Source of the DNA: Proteiniclasticum sediminis
GTDB lineage: Bacteria; Bacillota; Clostridia; Clostridiales; Clostridiaceae
Reading direction: 5' to 3'
DNA length: 64,000 nucleotides
Assembly (NCBI RefSeq): GCF_018128025.1
Contig: NZ_JAGSCS010000006.1
Coordinates: 12,501 to 76,500, forward strand
Part shown: positions 45,449-54,790 of the stretch, piece after piece
Layout of the letters: every line of letters begins with the position of its first letter
How positions within the stretch are numbered: the stretch's first letter is position 1
Notes under the pieces: model-generated
What the model saw: only the letters and a program-made list of their open reading frames with translations
Databases searched by the model: none
What the model was told of the DNA's origin: nothing
Made by a program: the position numbers and the translations under genes

Positions 45449-46168
45449 ATGGAAGAAAAACGAATCAATAAAGCCATATCCGACACCGGATACTGCTCCC
45501 GACGGGTGGCCGACGGCCTCATCGACAGCGGTCGAGTCACGGTCAACGGTCAGGTGGCCGTCATGGGCCTCAAGGTCACGGCAGAGGATGAGATCCGCGT
45601 GGATGGAAACCTCATCTCCCACAAGCCCCCCACCGTGTACATCGCCCTGAACAAACCCCGGGGCATTGAGTGCACCACGAACCGGAAAACCCGAAACAAC
45701 ATCGTGGATTTTGTGAAGCATAAAGAACGAATCTTCCCCGTGGGCCGACTGGACAAGGATTCCGAAGGACTGATTCTCCTCACCAATGATGGGGATATCG
45801 TCAACAAGATCCTTCGGGCCCGAAACAACCACGAGAAGGAATACATTGTCCGGGTGAATCGGCCCATCAATGCCGAGTTCATCCGCCGCATGGGCCAGGG
45901 AGTCCCGATTTTAGGTACCGTCACCCGCAAATCCGTGGTGGAGAAACTGGATGACTACACTTTCCGCATCATCCTCACCCAGGGCCTTAACCGCCAGATC
46001 CGCCGCATGTGCGAATATCTGGGCTATACCGTGGTGGCGCTGAAGCGGATCCGCATCATGAATATCCACTTGGGTGACCTGAAACTGGGCACCTACCGGA
46101 ATCTGTCTCCCCTGGAGCTTTCCGAACTGAATCTCCTCCTGACGGATTCCAAAAAAACCATCGAATAA
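45449..46168 (+). CDS. rluF: 23S rRNA pseudouridine synthase (RluF/RsuA family)
   Basis: The N-terminal S4 RNA-binding domain ('RINKAISDTGYCSRRVADGL', 'GRVTVNGQVAVMG') is followed by the catalytic domain with 'FPVGRLDKDSEGLILLTNDG' (Asp nucleophile) and 'LTQGLNRQIRRMCEYLGY' then 'LKRIRIMNI', the RluF-type ending. The enzyme isomerises a uridine in 23S rRNA. Complete (239 residues); GGAGGTG lies upstream. Confidence 0.93.
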   Translation: MEEKRINKAISDTGYCSRRVADGLIDSGRVTVNGQVAVMGLKVTAEDEIRVDGNLISHKPPTVYIALNKPRGIECTTNRKTRNNIVDFVKHKERIFPVGRLDKDSEGLILLTNDGDIVNKILRARNNHEKEYIVRVNRPINAEFIRRMGQGVPILGTVTRKSVVEKLDDYTFRIILTQGLNRQIRRMCEYLGYTVVALKRIRIMNIHLGDLKLGTYRNLSPLELSELNLLLTDSKKTIE

Positions 46169-46182
46169 TCGATGGTTTTTTT
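46151..46182. terminator. Bidirectional terminator between rluF and the flagellar operon
   Basis: CCATCGA and TCGATGG flank a 4-nt loop, with seven A on one side and seven T on the other, so both the rluF transcript and the end of the flagellar operon terminate here. Confidence 0.93.
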
Positions 46183-46193
46183 GCTGCCTCAAA

Positions 46194-46964
46194 TTAAAGA
46201 ATGGTATTAATGGCCTCCAGCATTTCATCGGCTGTGGTCAGGGATTTCGCATTGGCCTGGTAAGCCCGCTGGGTCACGATCATCTCTGTCAGGCTCTCCA
46301 GGGCATCGGCATTGGAGCTTTCCAAAGCGCCCTGGCGGATGGGGCCAAAGGAGGTTTCCGGATTTTCCCGGCTGTTTCGCACATCCGCCCCAGCTGTGGG
46401 GAGAAATCGCCCTTCGCCCAAAGGAATGAGCTCATCGACATTTCCCGGGGCAAAGCGCAGGATCTGTCCCAGGACTGCGTTCCCCTCTCCGAGAATCCGT
46501 CCCTCCGCCGTCACCGTGAGTTTTCCTGAAGGCCAGGCAGCCGCGGGAACAGCCTCATCCACCACCAGGGGGTGACCTTGACTGTCCGTAAGCATACCCT
46601 CAGCCCCCCGCTGAAAGGCGCCGTTGCGCGTCAGGGCCAGGGTTCCGTTTTCCAGGAGGACCCCAAAGAATCCGTCCCCTTCCAGGGCCAGATCCCAAGG
46701 GCCTTCCGTGGGAAGGATAGCCCCGGGGGTGAAGTCCGTCTTCTGCCGTACTGCCCGGGAACCGATGCCCACAGAGCTTCCCGTGGCGCTTTGTCCCAGA
46801 GGAACCTCCTGGCCTCCCATCTCGTTGCGCAGGAGCTCCTGGAAGCCCACCTGGGCTTTTTTGTAACCGGGGGTGCTTCCATTGGCGATCTTGTCCGCCA
46901 CATTGTCCATGACCTTCTGGGCGGTGTTCATCCCCGTCTGGCCTATCTTCAGTCCGTTGAACAT
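46194..46964 (-). CDS. flgG: Flagellar rod/hook-basal body protein (FlgG-like)
   Basis: A rod-type protein of 256 residues with the N-terminal 'LKIGQTGMNTAQKVMDNVAD' and 'ANGSTPGYKKAQV' motif of axial proteins, the central 'FTPGAILPTEGPWDLALEGD' and 'GFFGV', and the C-terminal 'LTEMIVTQRAYQANAKSLTT' helix. FlgG and FlgF are hard to tell apart. It is the last gene of the flagellar operon and follows a sister gene by 11 bp. Confidence 0.88.
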   Translation of the reverse strand: MFNGLKIGQTGMNTAQKVMDNVADKIANGSTPGYKKAQVGFQELLRNEMGGQEVPLGQSATGSSVGIGSRAVRQKTDFTPGAILPTEGPWDLALEGDGFFGVLLENGTLALTRNGAFQRGAEGMLTDSQGHPLVVDEAVPAAAWPSGKLTVTAEGRILGEGNAVLGQILRFAPGNVDELIPLGEGRFLPTAGADVRNSRENPETSFGPIRQGALESSNADALESLTEMIVTQRAYQANAKSLTTADEMLEAINTIL

Positions 46965-46975
46965 GGGTTCTCCTC

Positions 46976-47734
46976 CTAATTGCGTCCGATTTCATTGACG
47001 GTTTTCGACAGAGTGTCATTGAGCACCTTCAAGGTGCGCTGGTTGGCCTGGAACTCCCGGGAAACTTCCATCATCTTCACCATTTCGTCGAGAAGATTCA
47101 CATTGGATCCTTCCAGATACCCCTGAAGAATTTCCCCTTCTCCCGGGATCACGGCGGTCTCTCCGGCAAAGAGGCTCCCGCCTTCCAGGGTGAGCTGGGT
47201 GTAGTCCGCCACATCCACAGCGGCCAGGCGTAGGGCGGTTCCCAGAATCTGTCCTTCTGCCGTGAGCACTAGGGGGTTCCCCCCGGTACTGATGCTCTGC
47301 CAGTTCCCCTGGGGATCCACTCCCAGGACCCGGTAGCCTTCCGGGGTGACGAGGTAGCCCTCAGCATCCGTGCGGAAGCTGCCGCTGCGGGTGAAGCCCA
47401 GGGTGTTGTCCTCCAGGGCTACAGGAAAGAAGCCCTTCCCCTGGATGGCAAAGTCCGTGGCTAGACCAGTCTGGGTTAAGGTCCCAGGGGTGAAGTTCGT
47501 ATAGGCTTCGCCCAGCTGGGTACCCAGGCTTAAGCTACCCAGGACCTGATAGGCGTTATTGTCCCTTCCTCCCGTATGGTTGTGCACCTCATACTCCTTC
47601 TGGGTCTCCTGAAGGAGCACCTGGAACTTGTAGCCTGGCGTATTCACGTTGGCCACATTGGCGGCGCTGTTCTCCTGTTTCTTCTGCAGGACATTCATCT
47701 GCGCGGTGACTTGGGCTAAACTGCGGATAATCAT
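46976..47734 (-). CDS. flgF: Flagellar rod/hook-basal body protein (FlgF-like)
   Basis: A second axial protein of 252 residues: 'ENSAANVANVNTPGYKFQVL', 'FTPGTLTQTGLATDFAIQGK' with 'GFFPV', and 'EMVKMMEVSREFQANQRTLK' near the end. It is exported by the flagellar type III machinery and forms the rod. Its ATG overlaps the stop of the small membrane protein gene (TAATG). Confidence 0.86.
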   Translation of the reverse strand: MIIRSLAQVTAQMNVLQKKQENSAANVANVNTPGYKFQVLLQETQKEYEVHNHTGGRDNNAYQVLGSLSLGTQLGEAYTNFTPGTLTQTGLATDFAIQGKGFFPVALEDNTLGFTRSGSFRTDAEGYLVTPEGYRVLGVDPQGNWQSISTGGNPLVLTAEGQILGTALRLAAVDVADYTQLTLEGGSLFAGETAVIPGEGEILQGYLEGSNVNLLDEMVKMMEVSREFQANQRTLKVLNDTLSKTVNEIGRN

Positions 47735-47892
47735 TAATTTCCCTCCTGGCTGCTGATCACGTTGATCTCTTCGGGGTAGACCATGCCCAAATCCCGGGCC
47801 TTTTCTTCGATGCGCAGGTTTACCTCGGTCATGTAGGCGATATTCATCAAGAGCGCCCCCACGAGGATTCCGGCCCCCAGGGCCAAAAGCAC
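47734..47892 (-). CDS. Small membrane protein in the flagellar operon (about 52 aa)
   Basis: A short frame with one strong membrane helix ('VLLALGAGILVGALLMNIAY') followed by a charged stretch ('MTEVNLRIEEKARDLGMVYP') that looks like a short periplasmic coiled coil, as in FtsL/FtsB-like or flagellar accessory proteins. It ends exactly at the flgF start (1-nt overlap). The start is uncertain: GTG 47892 gives 52 residues; the frame is open upstream into the DUF6115-like gene, next to AAAGGGGGAG, so a non-ATG start near 47944 would be an alternative. I recognise no family. Confidence 0.6.
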   Translation of the reverse strand: MLLALGAGILVGALLMNIAYMTEVNLRIEEKARDLGMVYPEEINVISSQEGN

Positions 47893-47900
47893 GTCGGCTT

Positions 47901-48308
47901 TTACTCGGCGTAGTGTTTGGATAAGCTGAGCAGTAATAAGATCTCCCCCTTTTTCATTCCCGTGGCCGCCACCATCTCCTGAACCCCATGGCCAGCTTTT
48001 TCCAGCTCCACCACAGTGCGCATGGATTCCGGCATGGGCTTCTTTTCCGGCAGCTTCACTTCCGGTGCAATCGTCTCCTCCGCCGCCTTTTCCGTTTCCC
48101 GGGTGAGGAGGCTTTCAAAGACAAGTTTTTCCAGGGCCTTCACCCGGTGGTTCAGCTCTTTAAGCTCCGTCAGCTCCTCTTCTCGAAGGCTCCGGGGAGG
48201 AGGCACAAAGGCCATTTCCCGCTCCGGGATTTCCTGGGCTTCCTGGCGCTTGGCACTGAGTCCCAGGAAAAGAACTCCCGAGCCCAGAATCATTAAAAAT
48301 ATAAACAT
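47901..48308 (-). CDS. DUF6115-like flagellar-operon protein
   Basis: A 135-residue protein with an N-terminal membrane helix ('FIFLMILGSGVLFLGL'), a charged coiled-coil region ('EELTELKELNHRVKALEKLV') and a C-terminal helix-turn-helix-like segment ('ELEKAGHGVQEMVAATGMKK', 'GEILLLLSLSKHY'). This arrangement is common in the flagellar operons of Bacillota next to the sigma factor (the YlxL/DUF6115 position). Function unknown. Confidence 0.75.
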   Translation of the reverse strand: MFIFLMILGSGVLFLGLSAKRQEAQEIPEREMAFVPPPRSLREEELTELKELNHRVKALEKLVFESLLTRETEKAAEETIAPEVKLPEKKPMPESMRTVVELEKAGHGVQEMVAATGMKKGEILLLLSLSKHYAE

Positions 48309-48319
48309 GTTTTTCCTCC

Positions 48320-49027
48320 TCAGTCCATATAATCCCGCATTTTCAGGAGAATCTTCCCATGGATCTGGGAGACCCGGGGAATGGAGATATCCATGGCGTA
48401 AGCGATCTCCTTCAAGGTCAGCTCCTCCACGTAATAGAGCTGAAGAATGGTCTTCTCCCGCTCCGTCAGTTGTTCCATGGCTTCCTTCAAGAGGTGCTTC
48501 CGTTCCTTGCGCAGAAACTCCTCCTCGGGGGAACCGGCGGAATCATCGGCGATCACATCCGCCAGCTGCATCTCCTTGCCGTCCTTATGAAAAAGGGTCA
48601 TCTCGAAGGACACCTTGGACAGGTGATGGACGGTCTCATGGAGCTTCGCCAGCTCCTTTTCCGTGATCCCCAGCTCTTTGCAGATCTCATGCTCCTCAGG
48701 ATTGCGCATGAGCTCTTTTTCCAGCTTTTCCTTGGCGCTGTAATAGCGGTTGAGCTTTCCGATGCGGTCCCGGGACACACGTCCGGATTTGCGCATCTCA
48801 TCAATAATGTTCCCCTTGATCCGAAGGGTGGCGTAGGCTTCAAAGGGCACGGCTTTCCCCGGGTCAAACTTGCGGATGGCATCGATGAGGCCGATGACCC
48901 CAATGGAAAAGAGATCATCCTTGTCCAGAGCGCCGTCTCCGGCGTCAATGCGGCTCACAATCCGTTCCACCAAAGGAATGTGTTTCATCACCAGATCATT
49001 TTCCGCCGCCGCCATAGGGTATCCCAT
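48320..49027 (-). CDS. fliA: Flagellar sigma factor FliA/SigD
   Basis: Sigma-28-family protein that directs transcription of late flagellar and chemotaxis genes. It has region 2 ('DKDDLFSIGVIGLIDAIRKF', 'FEAYATLRIKGNIIDEMRKS'), region 3 ('EHEICKELGITEKEL') and region 4 ('LTEREKTILQLYYVEELTLK', 'EIAYAMDISIPRVSQIH'). Complete at 235 residues. It ends the core of the operon and is followed by the DUF6115 gene. Confidence 0.96.
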   Translation of the reverse strand: MGYPMAAAENDLVMKHIPLVERIVSRIDAGDGALDKDDLFSIGVIGLIDAIRKFDPGKAVPFEAYATLRIKGNIIDEMRKSGRVSRDRIGKLNRYYSAKEKLEKELMRNPEEHEICKELGITEKELAKLHETVHHLSKVSFEMTLFHKDGKEMQLADVIADDSAGSPEEEFLRKERKHLLKEAMEQLTEREKTILQLYYVEELTLKEIAYAMDISIPRVSQIHGKILLKMRDYMD

Positions 49028-49045
49028 GAAATCCTCTCCTTTGCA

Positions 49046-49717
49046 CTATTTTTTCCGCTCCCTTCGCATGAGCCGGAATACATGGTTCACAATGATGTCC
49101 TGGGTGCGCATATCCGGATCCCGGAACTGCACCCCATAGTAATATCGGATCTGGTGAGGGTTCACCGTGTACTGCCGATGGACGATGGTCCCTTCCAAAA
49201 TGACGGGGGTTTCCCCCAGGAGAAGATGGCAGAGGAGGAGCTGTCCCTCCTCCAGCTTTTCTTCACAGGCGAACTTCACGCCACCGGCGCTAAGGTCCAC
49301 CAGGGCCCCCCGGCTAAGGTACCGGCTGATTCGCTCCATGACCTGTTCCTTATCCGTGAGATTTCGCACGGAATCCAGCACAAAGCGGTTGGTGGTGTAG
49401 CTAAAGGGATCCCCCGCCAGAACTCGGACGTTGCTTCGGCGCTGCACCTGCCGAAAATCATGGAGGTGTCCCAGGGTGTAAGTGGGCAAATCCCCCGCTG
49501 TGCGGCCCACGATGGTGGCCTTGAAGCTGATTCCCTTATTTTTCTGGAAAACCCGGACTTCCATCTGCTGTCCTTTGTGGAGCAGCTTGAACTTCCGGTC
49601 GTCGGCGGGGATGGAAAAATCCACGGTGGTGGAGGTGAGATCCATCACCATTCCTTCTCCCGTGCTGCCGTCGTCCAGAGTATATTCCAGTTTGCTGCTG
49701 AGCATGATCTGTTCCAT
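49046..49717 (-). CDS. PilZ-domain flagellar brake protein (YcgR/YpfA type)
   Basis: An N-terminal YcgR-like beta-barrel (YcgR_2) is followed by a PilZ domain with the c-di-GMP-binding motifs 'QRRSNVRVLAG' (RxxxR) and 'DLSAGGVKFACEE' (D/NxSxxG). Such proteins slow or stop the flagellar motor at high cyclic di-GMP. ATG 49717 is chosen because AGGCAGG precedes it. It lies 10 bp after flhG, before fliA. Confidence 0.92.
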   Translation of the reverse strand: MEQIMLSSKLEYTLDDGSTGEGMVMDLTSTTVDFSIPADDRKFKLLHKGQQMEVRVFQKNKGISFKATIVGRTAGDLPTYTLGHLHDFRQVQRRSNVRVLAGDPFSYTTNRFVLDSVRNLTDKEQVMERISRYLSRGALVDLSAGGVKFACEEKLEEGQLLLCHLLLGETPVILEGTIVHRQYTVNPHQIRYYYGVQFRDPDMRTQDIIVNHVFRLMRRERKK

Positions 49718-49727
49718 GTCTACCTGC

Positions 49728-50603
49728 CTAAGATCCAAATATTTTCATAAACCGGTTGCCCAGCTGTTTCAGCGTGGACACATTCTGCACAAAGACCCCT
49801 TCCTCCAGAAGGAGGGCGGCAATGTCCCGGATATTTCCGCTGGACAGAGCCTGGGGATAGGACAGAATGACGGGTTCCTGCTCCATGATGGATTTGTTCA
49901 CCCGGATGTCGTCATAGATATAGCCGGCTTTATCCAGACCCAGCCCCAAAAATTCCCGGGCCGTGGTCTGGAGCTTGCCGAAGGTTTCCTCGCCGGCTTC
50001 CCGGGAGGGCACCTTGTTCACGATGAGCTTCACCGAGGACTGAAGATTGTAGTGCTTAATGGCCTTCAGCACCCGGTAGGCATCGGTGATGGCCGTGGGC
50101 TCCGGGGTGGTCACCAGGAGCACCTCATGGGCAAAGGTGATGAAGGAGAGGCTTTCCCGGCTGATTCCCGCCCCATTGTCGATGACGAGGATTTCGAAAT
50201 CGCCTAGGGATAGAAGCCCTTCAATGAGCTCCACCTGGACCTCGTGTTCCAGGGTCTCCATTTTAAGGAGCCCCGATCCTCCGGAAACCACCTTGATGCC
50301 CTGGGGGCCATCGTAGATGATGTCCTCTAAAGGGACCCGTCCTTCGATATAGTCGAAGAGGTCATGTTCAAAGGAGCAGCCCATGAGGATATCCGCATTG
50401 GTCATGCCAATGTCCGCATCCATGAGGAGAACCTTTTTCCCCTTCTGGGCCATGGCAATGGCCAGATTCACGGAGACATTGGTCTTGCCCACTCCGCCTT
50501 TTCCGCTGACCACGGCGTAGATCTTCACCAGCCCCTTAACCGAGGGTCTTCTGCTCTGGCTTTCTTCCATCAATTTTCGTAATGCTTCCGCCTGATCAGC
50601 CAT
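49728..50603 (-). CDS. flhG: Flagellar number/placement ATPase FlhG (MinD-like)
   Basis: A MinD/ParA-type ATPase with deviant Walker A 'VSGKGGVGKTNVSVNLAIAM', 'LLMDADIGMTNADILMG' and 'ILVIDNGAGISRESL'. FlhG controls number and position of flagella together with FlhF. It overlaps flhF by 8 bp. Length 291. Confidence 0.94.
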   Translation of the reverse strand: MADQAEALRKLMEESQSRRPSVKGLVKIYAVVSGKGGVGKTNVSVNLAIAMAQKGKKVLLMDADIGMTNADILMGCSFEHDLFDYIEGRVPLEDIIYDGPQGIKVVSGGSGLLKMETLEHEVQVELIEGLLSLGDFEILVIDNGAGISRESLSFITFAHEVLLVTTPEPTAITDAYRVLKAIKHYNLQSSVKLIVNKVPSREAGEETFGKLQTTAREFLGLGLDKAGYIYDDIRVNKSIMEQEPVILSYPQALSSGNIRDIAALLLEEGVFVQNVSTLKQLGNRFMKIFGS

Positions 50604-51630
50604 GTTGCAGCTCCCTCCACAAATAAGTCAGCACCCGGTCCAGGGTGGCTTCCTCCATCTCCTCCGGCACGTTCTGTCCGTAGCAGTAGTACTGCACCGG
50701 AAGCACGTTGTTTTCCAGAAGGTTCCAGAAGTTGCCGTAATGGGCCACCTCATCAAACTTCGTCAGGATGAGGGCGCTGTAGCCCAGAATCTTGTAGGCC
50801 TTTAAGATGGCCTGGTTTGTCTCCACATCCGTGGACATGCTTAAGGTGAGATAGACATTCTTCTCCTGGGGCATCTCGTCGAGATAGAGCCGGATGTCCT
50901 CAATGCGGTCCTCGTTCCGGGGGCTGGCCCCAGCGGTGTCCATGAGGATGAGATCACAGTCAGCGAGCTTATCGAGGCTCTCCTTCATCTGACTGGGATC
51001 ATCGAGGCTGACGCAGGTGATCCCGAGAATCTCCGCATACTTTCGAAGCTGCTCCACGGCGGCGATGCGGTAGGTGTCGATGGTGATGAGTCCCACCTGT
51101 CGGCCTTTCAGAAGATACTCCTGGGAGGCGATTTTCGCCATGGTGGTGGTTTTCCCCACCCCCGTGGGACCCACCAGGATGTTGATCCGCTGAAGCTTCG
51201 CCTCCTTGAGGAAAGCATTGTCGGGATAGGTTTCCTCGATGAACTCCTTCAACTGGGCATAGGTGGCCCCTTCTTCATTCCAGGCTTTTTTCTGGCTGTA
51301 GCTTTGCCAGCGGGAAAGCTTTCGCTCATCGCCGCCGAAGACCAGCTTCTTCTTTCCGCTGAAGGGCTTTTCCTCTTTCGGCGCTGCGGTGCGAAGGGTT
51401 TCCTTTTTCTCGTAGGCTTCCTTCAGCACAGCCTTTTCCCGGTGGTGCTTTTCCTGGACCTCTTCTTCGATGGCCAAGGTCACCTCCAGCTTCTTCCTGC
51501 GGAAGAGCTGATACCATTTTCCGGGACGGACTTCCTTCTGGCTGAGGATAATGGCGTCCTTGCCCATTTCATACTTGGCCCGAATCAGGGCCTCCCGCAT
51601 GTCCTCCACCACATATTTCTTGATGATCAT
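50596..51630 (-). CDS. flhF: Signal-recognition-type GTPase FlhF
   Basis: The SRP-GTPase NG domain carries 'LVGPTGVGKTTTMAKIASQE' (G1), 'TIDTYRIAAVEQLRKYAEIL' (G2), 'LILMDTAGASPRNEDR' (G3) and 'ALILTKFDEVAHYGNF' (G4). The N-terminal basic B domain is shorter than in some FlhF proteins. FlhF recruits the first flagellar components to their site. It overlaps flhA by 4 bp. Confidence 0.95.
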   Translation of the reverse strand: MIIKKYVVEDMREALIRAKYEMGKDAIILSQKEVRPGKWYQLFRRKKLEVTLAIEEEVQEKHHREKAVLKEAYEKKETLRTAAPKEEKPFSGKKKLVFGGDERKLSRWQSYSQKKAWNEEGATYAQLKEFIEETYPDNAFLKEAKLQRINILVGPTGVGKTTTMAKIASQEYLLKGRQVGLITIDTYRIAAVEQLRKYAEILGITCVSLDDPSQMKESLDKLADCDLILMDTAGASPRNEDRIEDIRLYLDEMPQEKNVYLTLSMSTDVETNQAILKAYKILGYSALILTKFDEVAHYGNFWNLLENNVLPVQYYCYGQNVPEEMEEATLDRVLTYLWRELQHG

Positions 51631-53699
51631 CGAAATTCCACCATCCCTACTACTTCAATATTCACGTCGCTGGGCACCTCATTGAGCGATAGCACTGCGG
51701 TCCCGGCAAAGCTCATGGACAGGAGATTCTTCAGGGCCGTTCGGATCTTGGGGGAAGCCAGGATCACGGCCTGGTGCCCCTTCATCATGGCCTCGTCCAT
51801 GGCCCTGCGGATATTCCCGAAGATCCGGGTGATCATCTCCGGCTCCAGCACGGGGATGGACCCGGCGATGGAGCGGTGGATGTTGGACCCCAGGAGGTCC
51901 TCCAGCTGGGCATCCACGGTGATGACCTTCAGCTCCCCTTCCGCATCCAGGTAATCCTTGACGATGGTGCGGGAAAGGGCATGACGCACATGTTCCGTGA
52001 GAACCTCCGTGTCCTTCATGGTCACGGCATGATCCGCCAGGGTTTCCAATATCGTCACCAGATCCGTGATGGGCACATTCTCCTTCAGGAGATTCTGAAG
52101 CACCTTCTGCACTTCACCCAAGGGAAGTATTCCCGGGATGAGTTCATCCACGATGACGCTGTAGCGATCCTTCAGATGGTCGATGAGCTCCTTGGTCTCC
52201 TGGCGGCCCAGGAGCTCATGGCTGTGCTTCTTGATGAGTTCCTTCAGGTGGGTGACGAGGACCGTCACGGGCTCCACCAGGGTGTAGCCGTGGAGCTCCG
52301 CCCGCTCCTTGTCCTTGGGATCGATCCAGAGGGCATCCAGCCCAAAGGCCGGTTCCTTGGTGGGAATTCCCTCCAAAGGGAAGTCCGAGGTGCCGGGATC
52401 GATGACAAGGAACCGGTTTACCTGAATATCACCTTGGGCCACGGGATTGCCCTTGATCTTCATGACGTACTGATGGGGCGCCAGCTGCAGATTATCCCGG
52501 ATGCGGATGGGGCTCACCAGGATCCCCATCTCGGCGGCGCACTGCTTCCGGATGGAGGTGATATGGCCCACCAGGCTGCTCTCAGAGCCCTCATCCACCA
52601 AGGGGATTAGGCCATAGCCGATTTCCAGGGACAAAGGCTCCACCAGGTAGGAGGGAAAGGCTTCTTCGCTTTCCTTGGTTTTTGCGGTTTTCTGCCGCTC
52701 CGCCCGACTTTCATTCTGCCGCTTTTCCGCCTTGTCATTCTCATAGATCAGGTAGCCGGCACCCTCCAGGAGCACGGCAAAGAAGAGAAAGGGCAGCGTG
52801 GGAAAGGCAGGGATAAGGCCCATGGCCAGGATGACCACACCACTGATCATCATGACCTTCCAGGTGGCGAAGAATTCCGAGGAAAAGGTTTCGCCGAAAC
52901 TCTTGTCATTGCCGGAACGGGTGACGATGATGCCTGAGGCCACGGAGATGATGAGAGAAGGGATCTGGCTCACCATGCCGTCGCCGATGGTGAGCTTTCC
53001 GAACTTCTCCACAGCTTCCAGGATGGTGATTTCCCCCTGGAGGGAGAAGATGATGACGCCGCCGATGAGGTTGATCAGGGTGATGAGGATGCCCGCAATG
53101 GCATCGCCCTTGACGAACTTGCTGGCACCGTCCATGGTGCCGTAGAAGTCCGACTCCCGCTGCAGGTCCTGGCGGCGCTTCTTGGCCACATCCTCGGGGA
53201 TGAGGCCGGAGTTTAAGTCCGCATCAATGGCCATCTGTTTTCCCGGCATGGCGTCCAGGGTGAAGCGGGCGGCCACTTCGGAGACACGGCCGGCACCATT
53301 GGTCACCACCACCATCTGAACCAGGGTGATGATGACGAAGATGACGGCGCCCACCACATAGTTGTTCCCCGTGACAAAGGTGGCAAAGGCGTTGATCACC
53401 TCGCCGGCATCCCCTTCGCTGAGAATGAGCCGGGTGGAGGAGATGTTCAGCCCCAGCCGGAACATGGTCATGACCAGGAGCAGCGTAGGAAACACGGAAA
53501 ACTCCAGGACATGCTTGGTGAAAAGGGTCATGAGGAGAATCATGATGGAAAGGGTGAGATTCAGCGTCAGGAGAAGATCCAGAAGAAAACTGGGCATGGG
53601 GAGGATCATGAGGGCGATGATGCCCACCACGGCAAAGGCGATGAGCATATCCGCGTACTGGTTCAGATTTTTCAGGGTCTTATTGAGAAAACTGGGCAT
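51627..53699 (-). CDS. flhA: Flagellar export gate protein FlhA
   Basis: The 690-residue protein has eight N-terminal membrane helices ('MLIAFAVVGIIALMILPMPS', with 'FPTLLLVMTMFRLGLNISST' and 'MPGKQMAIDADLNSG', the FHIPEP-type signature region) and a large cytoplasmic domain that docks export chaperones. With FlhB, FliP, FliQ and FliR it forms the proton-driven secretion gate. Length is normal. Confidence 0.97.
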   Translation of the reverse strand: MPSFLNKTLKNLNQYADMLIAFAVVGIIALMILPMPSFLLDLLLTLNLTLSIMILLMTLFTKHVLEFSVFPTLLLVMTMFRLGLNISSTRLILSEGDAGEVINAFATFVTGNNYVVGAVIFVIITLVQMVVVTNGAGRVSEVAARFTLDAMPGKQMAIDADLNSGLIPEDVAKKRRQDLQRESDFYGTMDGASKFVKGDAIAGILITLINLIGGVIIFSLQGEITILEAVEKFGKLTIGDGMVSQIPSLIISVASGIIVTRSGNDKSFGETFSSEFFATWKVMMISGVVILAMGLIPAFPTLPFLFFAVLLEGAGYLIYENDKAEKRQNESRAERQKTAKTKESEEAFPSYLVEPLSLEIGYGLIPLVDEGSESSLVGHITSIRKQCAAEMGILVSPIRIRDNLQLAPHQYVMKIKGNPVAQGDIQVNRFLVIDPGTSDFPLEGIPTKEPAFGLDALWIDPKDKERAELHGYTLVEPVTVLVTHLKELIKKHSHELLGRQETKELIDHLKDRYSVIVDELIPGILPLGEVQKVLQNLLKENVPITDLVTILETLADHAVTMKDTEVLTEHVRHALSRTIVKDYLDAEGELKVITVDAQLEDLLGSNIHRSIAGSIPVLEPEMITRIFGNIRRAMDEAMMKGHQAVILASPKIRTALKNLLSMSFAGTAVLSLNEVPSDVNIEVVGMVEFR

Positions 53700-53719
53700 G
53701 GGATCCTCCTATGGGCAAA

Positions 53720-54778
53720 TCAGCGGGCATTCTTCTTCTGGTATACCAGGGCAAGAATTTCCGCAATGGCCTGATACATTTCCACGGGGACGGTGTCCCC
53801 TTCTTCGACTTTGGGGTAAAGGGCCCGGGCCAGGGGTTTGTTCTCCATGAGGGGAATCCCCTTTTCCGTTGCCCGTTCCCGGATTTTCTGGGCCATATGG
53901 TCCACGCCCTTGGCCAGGACTACGGGCGCTTCATCCTTCCCCGGCTCATAGCGCAGGGCAATGGCCAGGTGGGTGGGGTTCGTGATGACCACCGTGGCTT
54001 CCTCCACCCGCTGCAGGGTTCGGGACCGGGACATCTCCCGCTGCTTCTGCTGACGAAGGGATTTCATCTTGGGATCCCCTTCCATCTGCTTGTACTCTTC
54101 CTTGATTTCCTGCTTGGTCATCATGAGGTTCTTCTTGAACTTCCGCTTCTGGACGATGAAATCCGCCACGCCCAGGATGACCATGAGAAAGGCGATGTCT
54201 TTACTCAGCGTCGCCAGGATCTCCAGAAAGAAGGGGAAAAGTTTCTCCAGGCCCATCTGGCCAGTCCCCGACAGGGCTGGAAAGAGCTCCTTCACCTGGG
54301 AAAAGGTGAGGTACGACACCAGGAAGAGCTTCAGGAGACTCTTCACCAGATTAAACAGCGCCTGGGAAGAGAAGAGATTCTTCATTCCCTCTAGAGGATT
54401 CAGCCGCTTGAAGTCCGGTTTCAGCGGTTCTGCGGTGAAAAGAAACCCCACCTGGGCCACCCCGGTGATCCAGGCCGTGACCATGGCCACGGCGCCGAAG
54501 GGGAGAAAGAGCAGGAGCCCTTTCCCCGTGGCTCCCAGAAGGAGCTTCCCCGTTTCCCGGAGGGTCAGGGGCTCGGTTCCCCCGGCGCCCAGCATGGTCC
54601 TCAGAAGATTTAGGGATCCCCTGAAGAGCCCTTCCCCCAGGCTCAGGAGGAGCAGGGTGAAGATCAGGAAGGCGGCGGAAGACCCCAGGTCGTGACTCTT
54701 GGGCGTCTGACCTTTTTTCCGGCTGTCCCGCAGCCGTTTGGGGGTCGCCTGTTCGGTTTTTGAATGTTTATCCTGCAC
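53720..54778 (-). CDS. flhB: Flagellar export specificity protein FlhB
   Basis: Four membrane helices are followed by a cytoplasmic domain with the autocleavage site 'VVITNPTHLAIALRY' (NPTH). Cleavage switches export from rod/hook to filament substrates when the hook is complete. Start 'MQDKHSKTEQATPKRLRDS' with the conserved 'TEQATPKRL'. Length 352. Confidence 0.96.
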   Translation of the reverse strand: MQDKHSKTEQATPKRLRDSRKKGQTPKSHDLGSSAAFLIFTLLLLSLGEGLFRGSLNLLRTMLGAGGTEPLTLRETGKLLLGATGKGLLLFLPFGAVAMVTAWITGVAQVGFLFTAEPLKPDFKRLNPLEGMKNLFSSQALFNLVKSLLKLFLVSYLTFSQVKELFPALSGTGQMGLEKLFPFFLEILATLSKDIAFLMVILGVADFIVQKRKFKKNLMMTKQEIKEEYKQMEGDPKMKSLRQQKQREMSRSRTLQRVEEATVVITNPTHLAIALRYEPGKDEAPVVLAKGVDHMAQKIRERATEKGIPLMENKPLARALYPKVEEGDTVPVEMYQAIAEILALVYQKKNAR

Positions 54779-54790
54779 GGCGGCCTCCTT

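Noticed and set aside
48359-49750. Long plus-strand frame of 463 codons
   Set aside because: Antisense to fliA and the PilZ gene, both of which have clear motifs; no ribosome-binding site.
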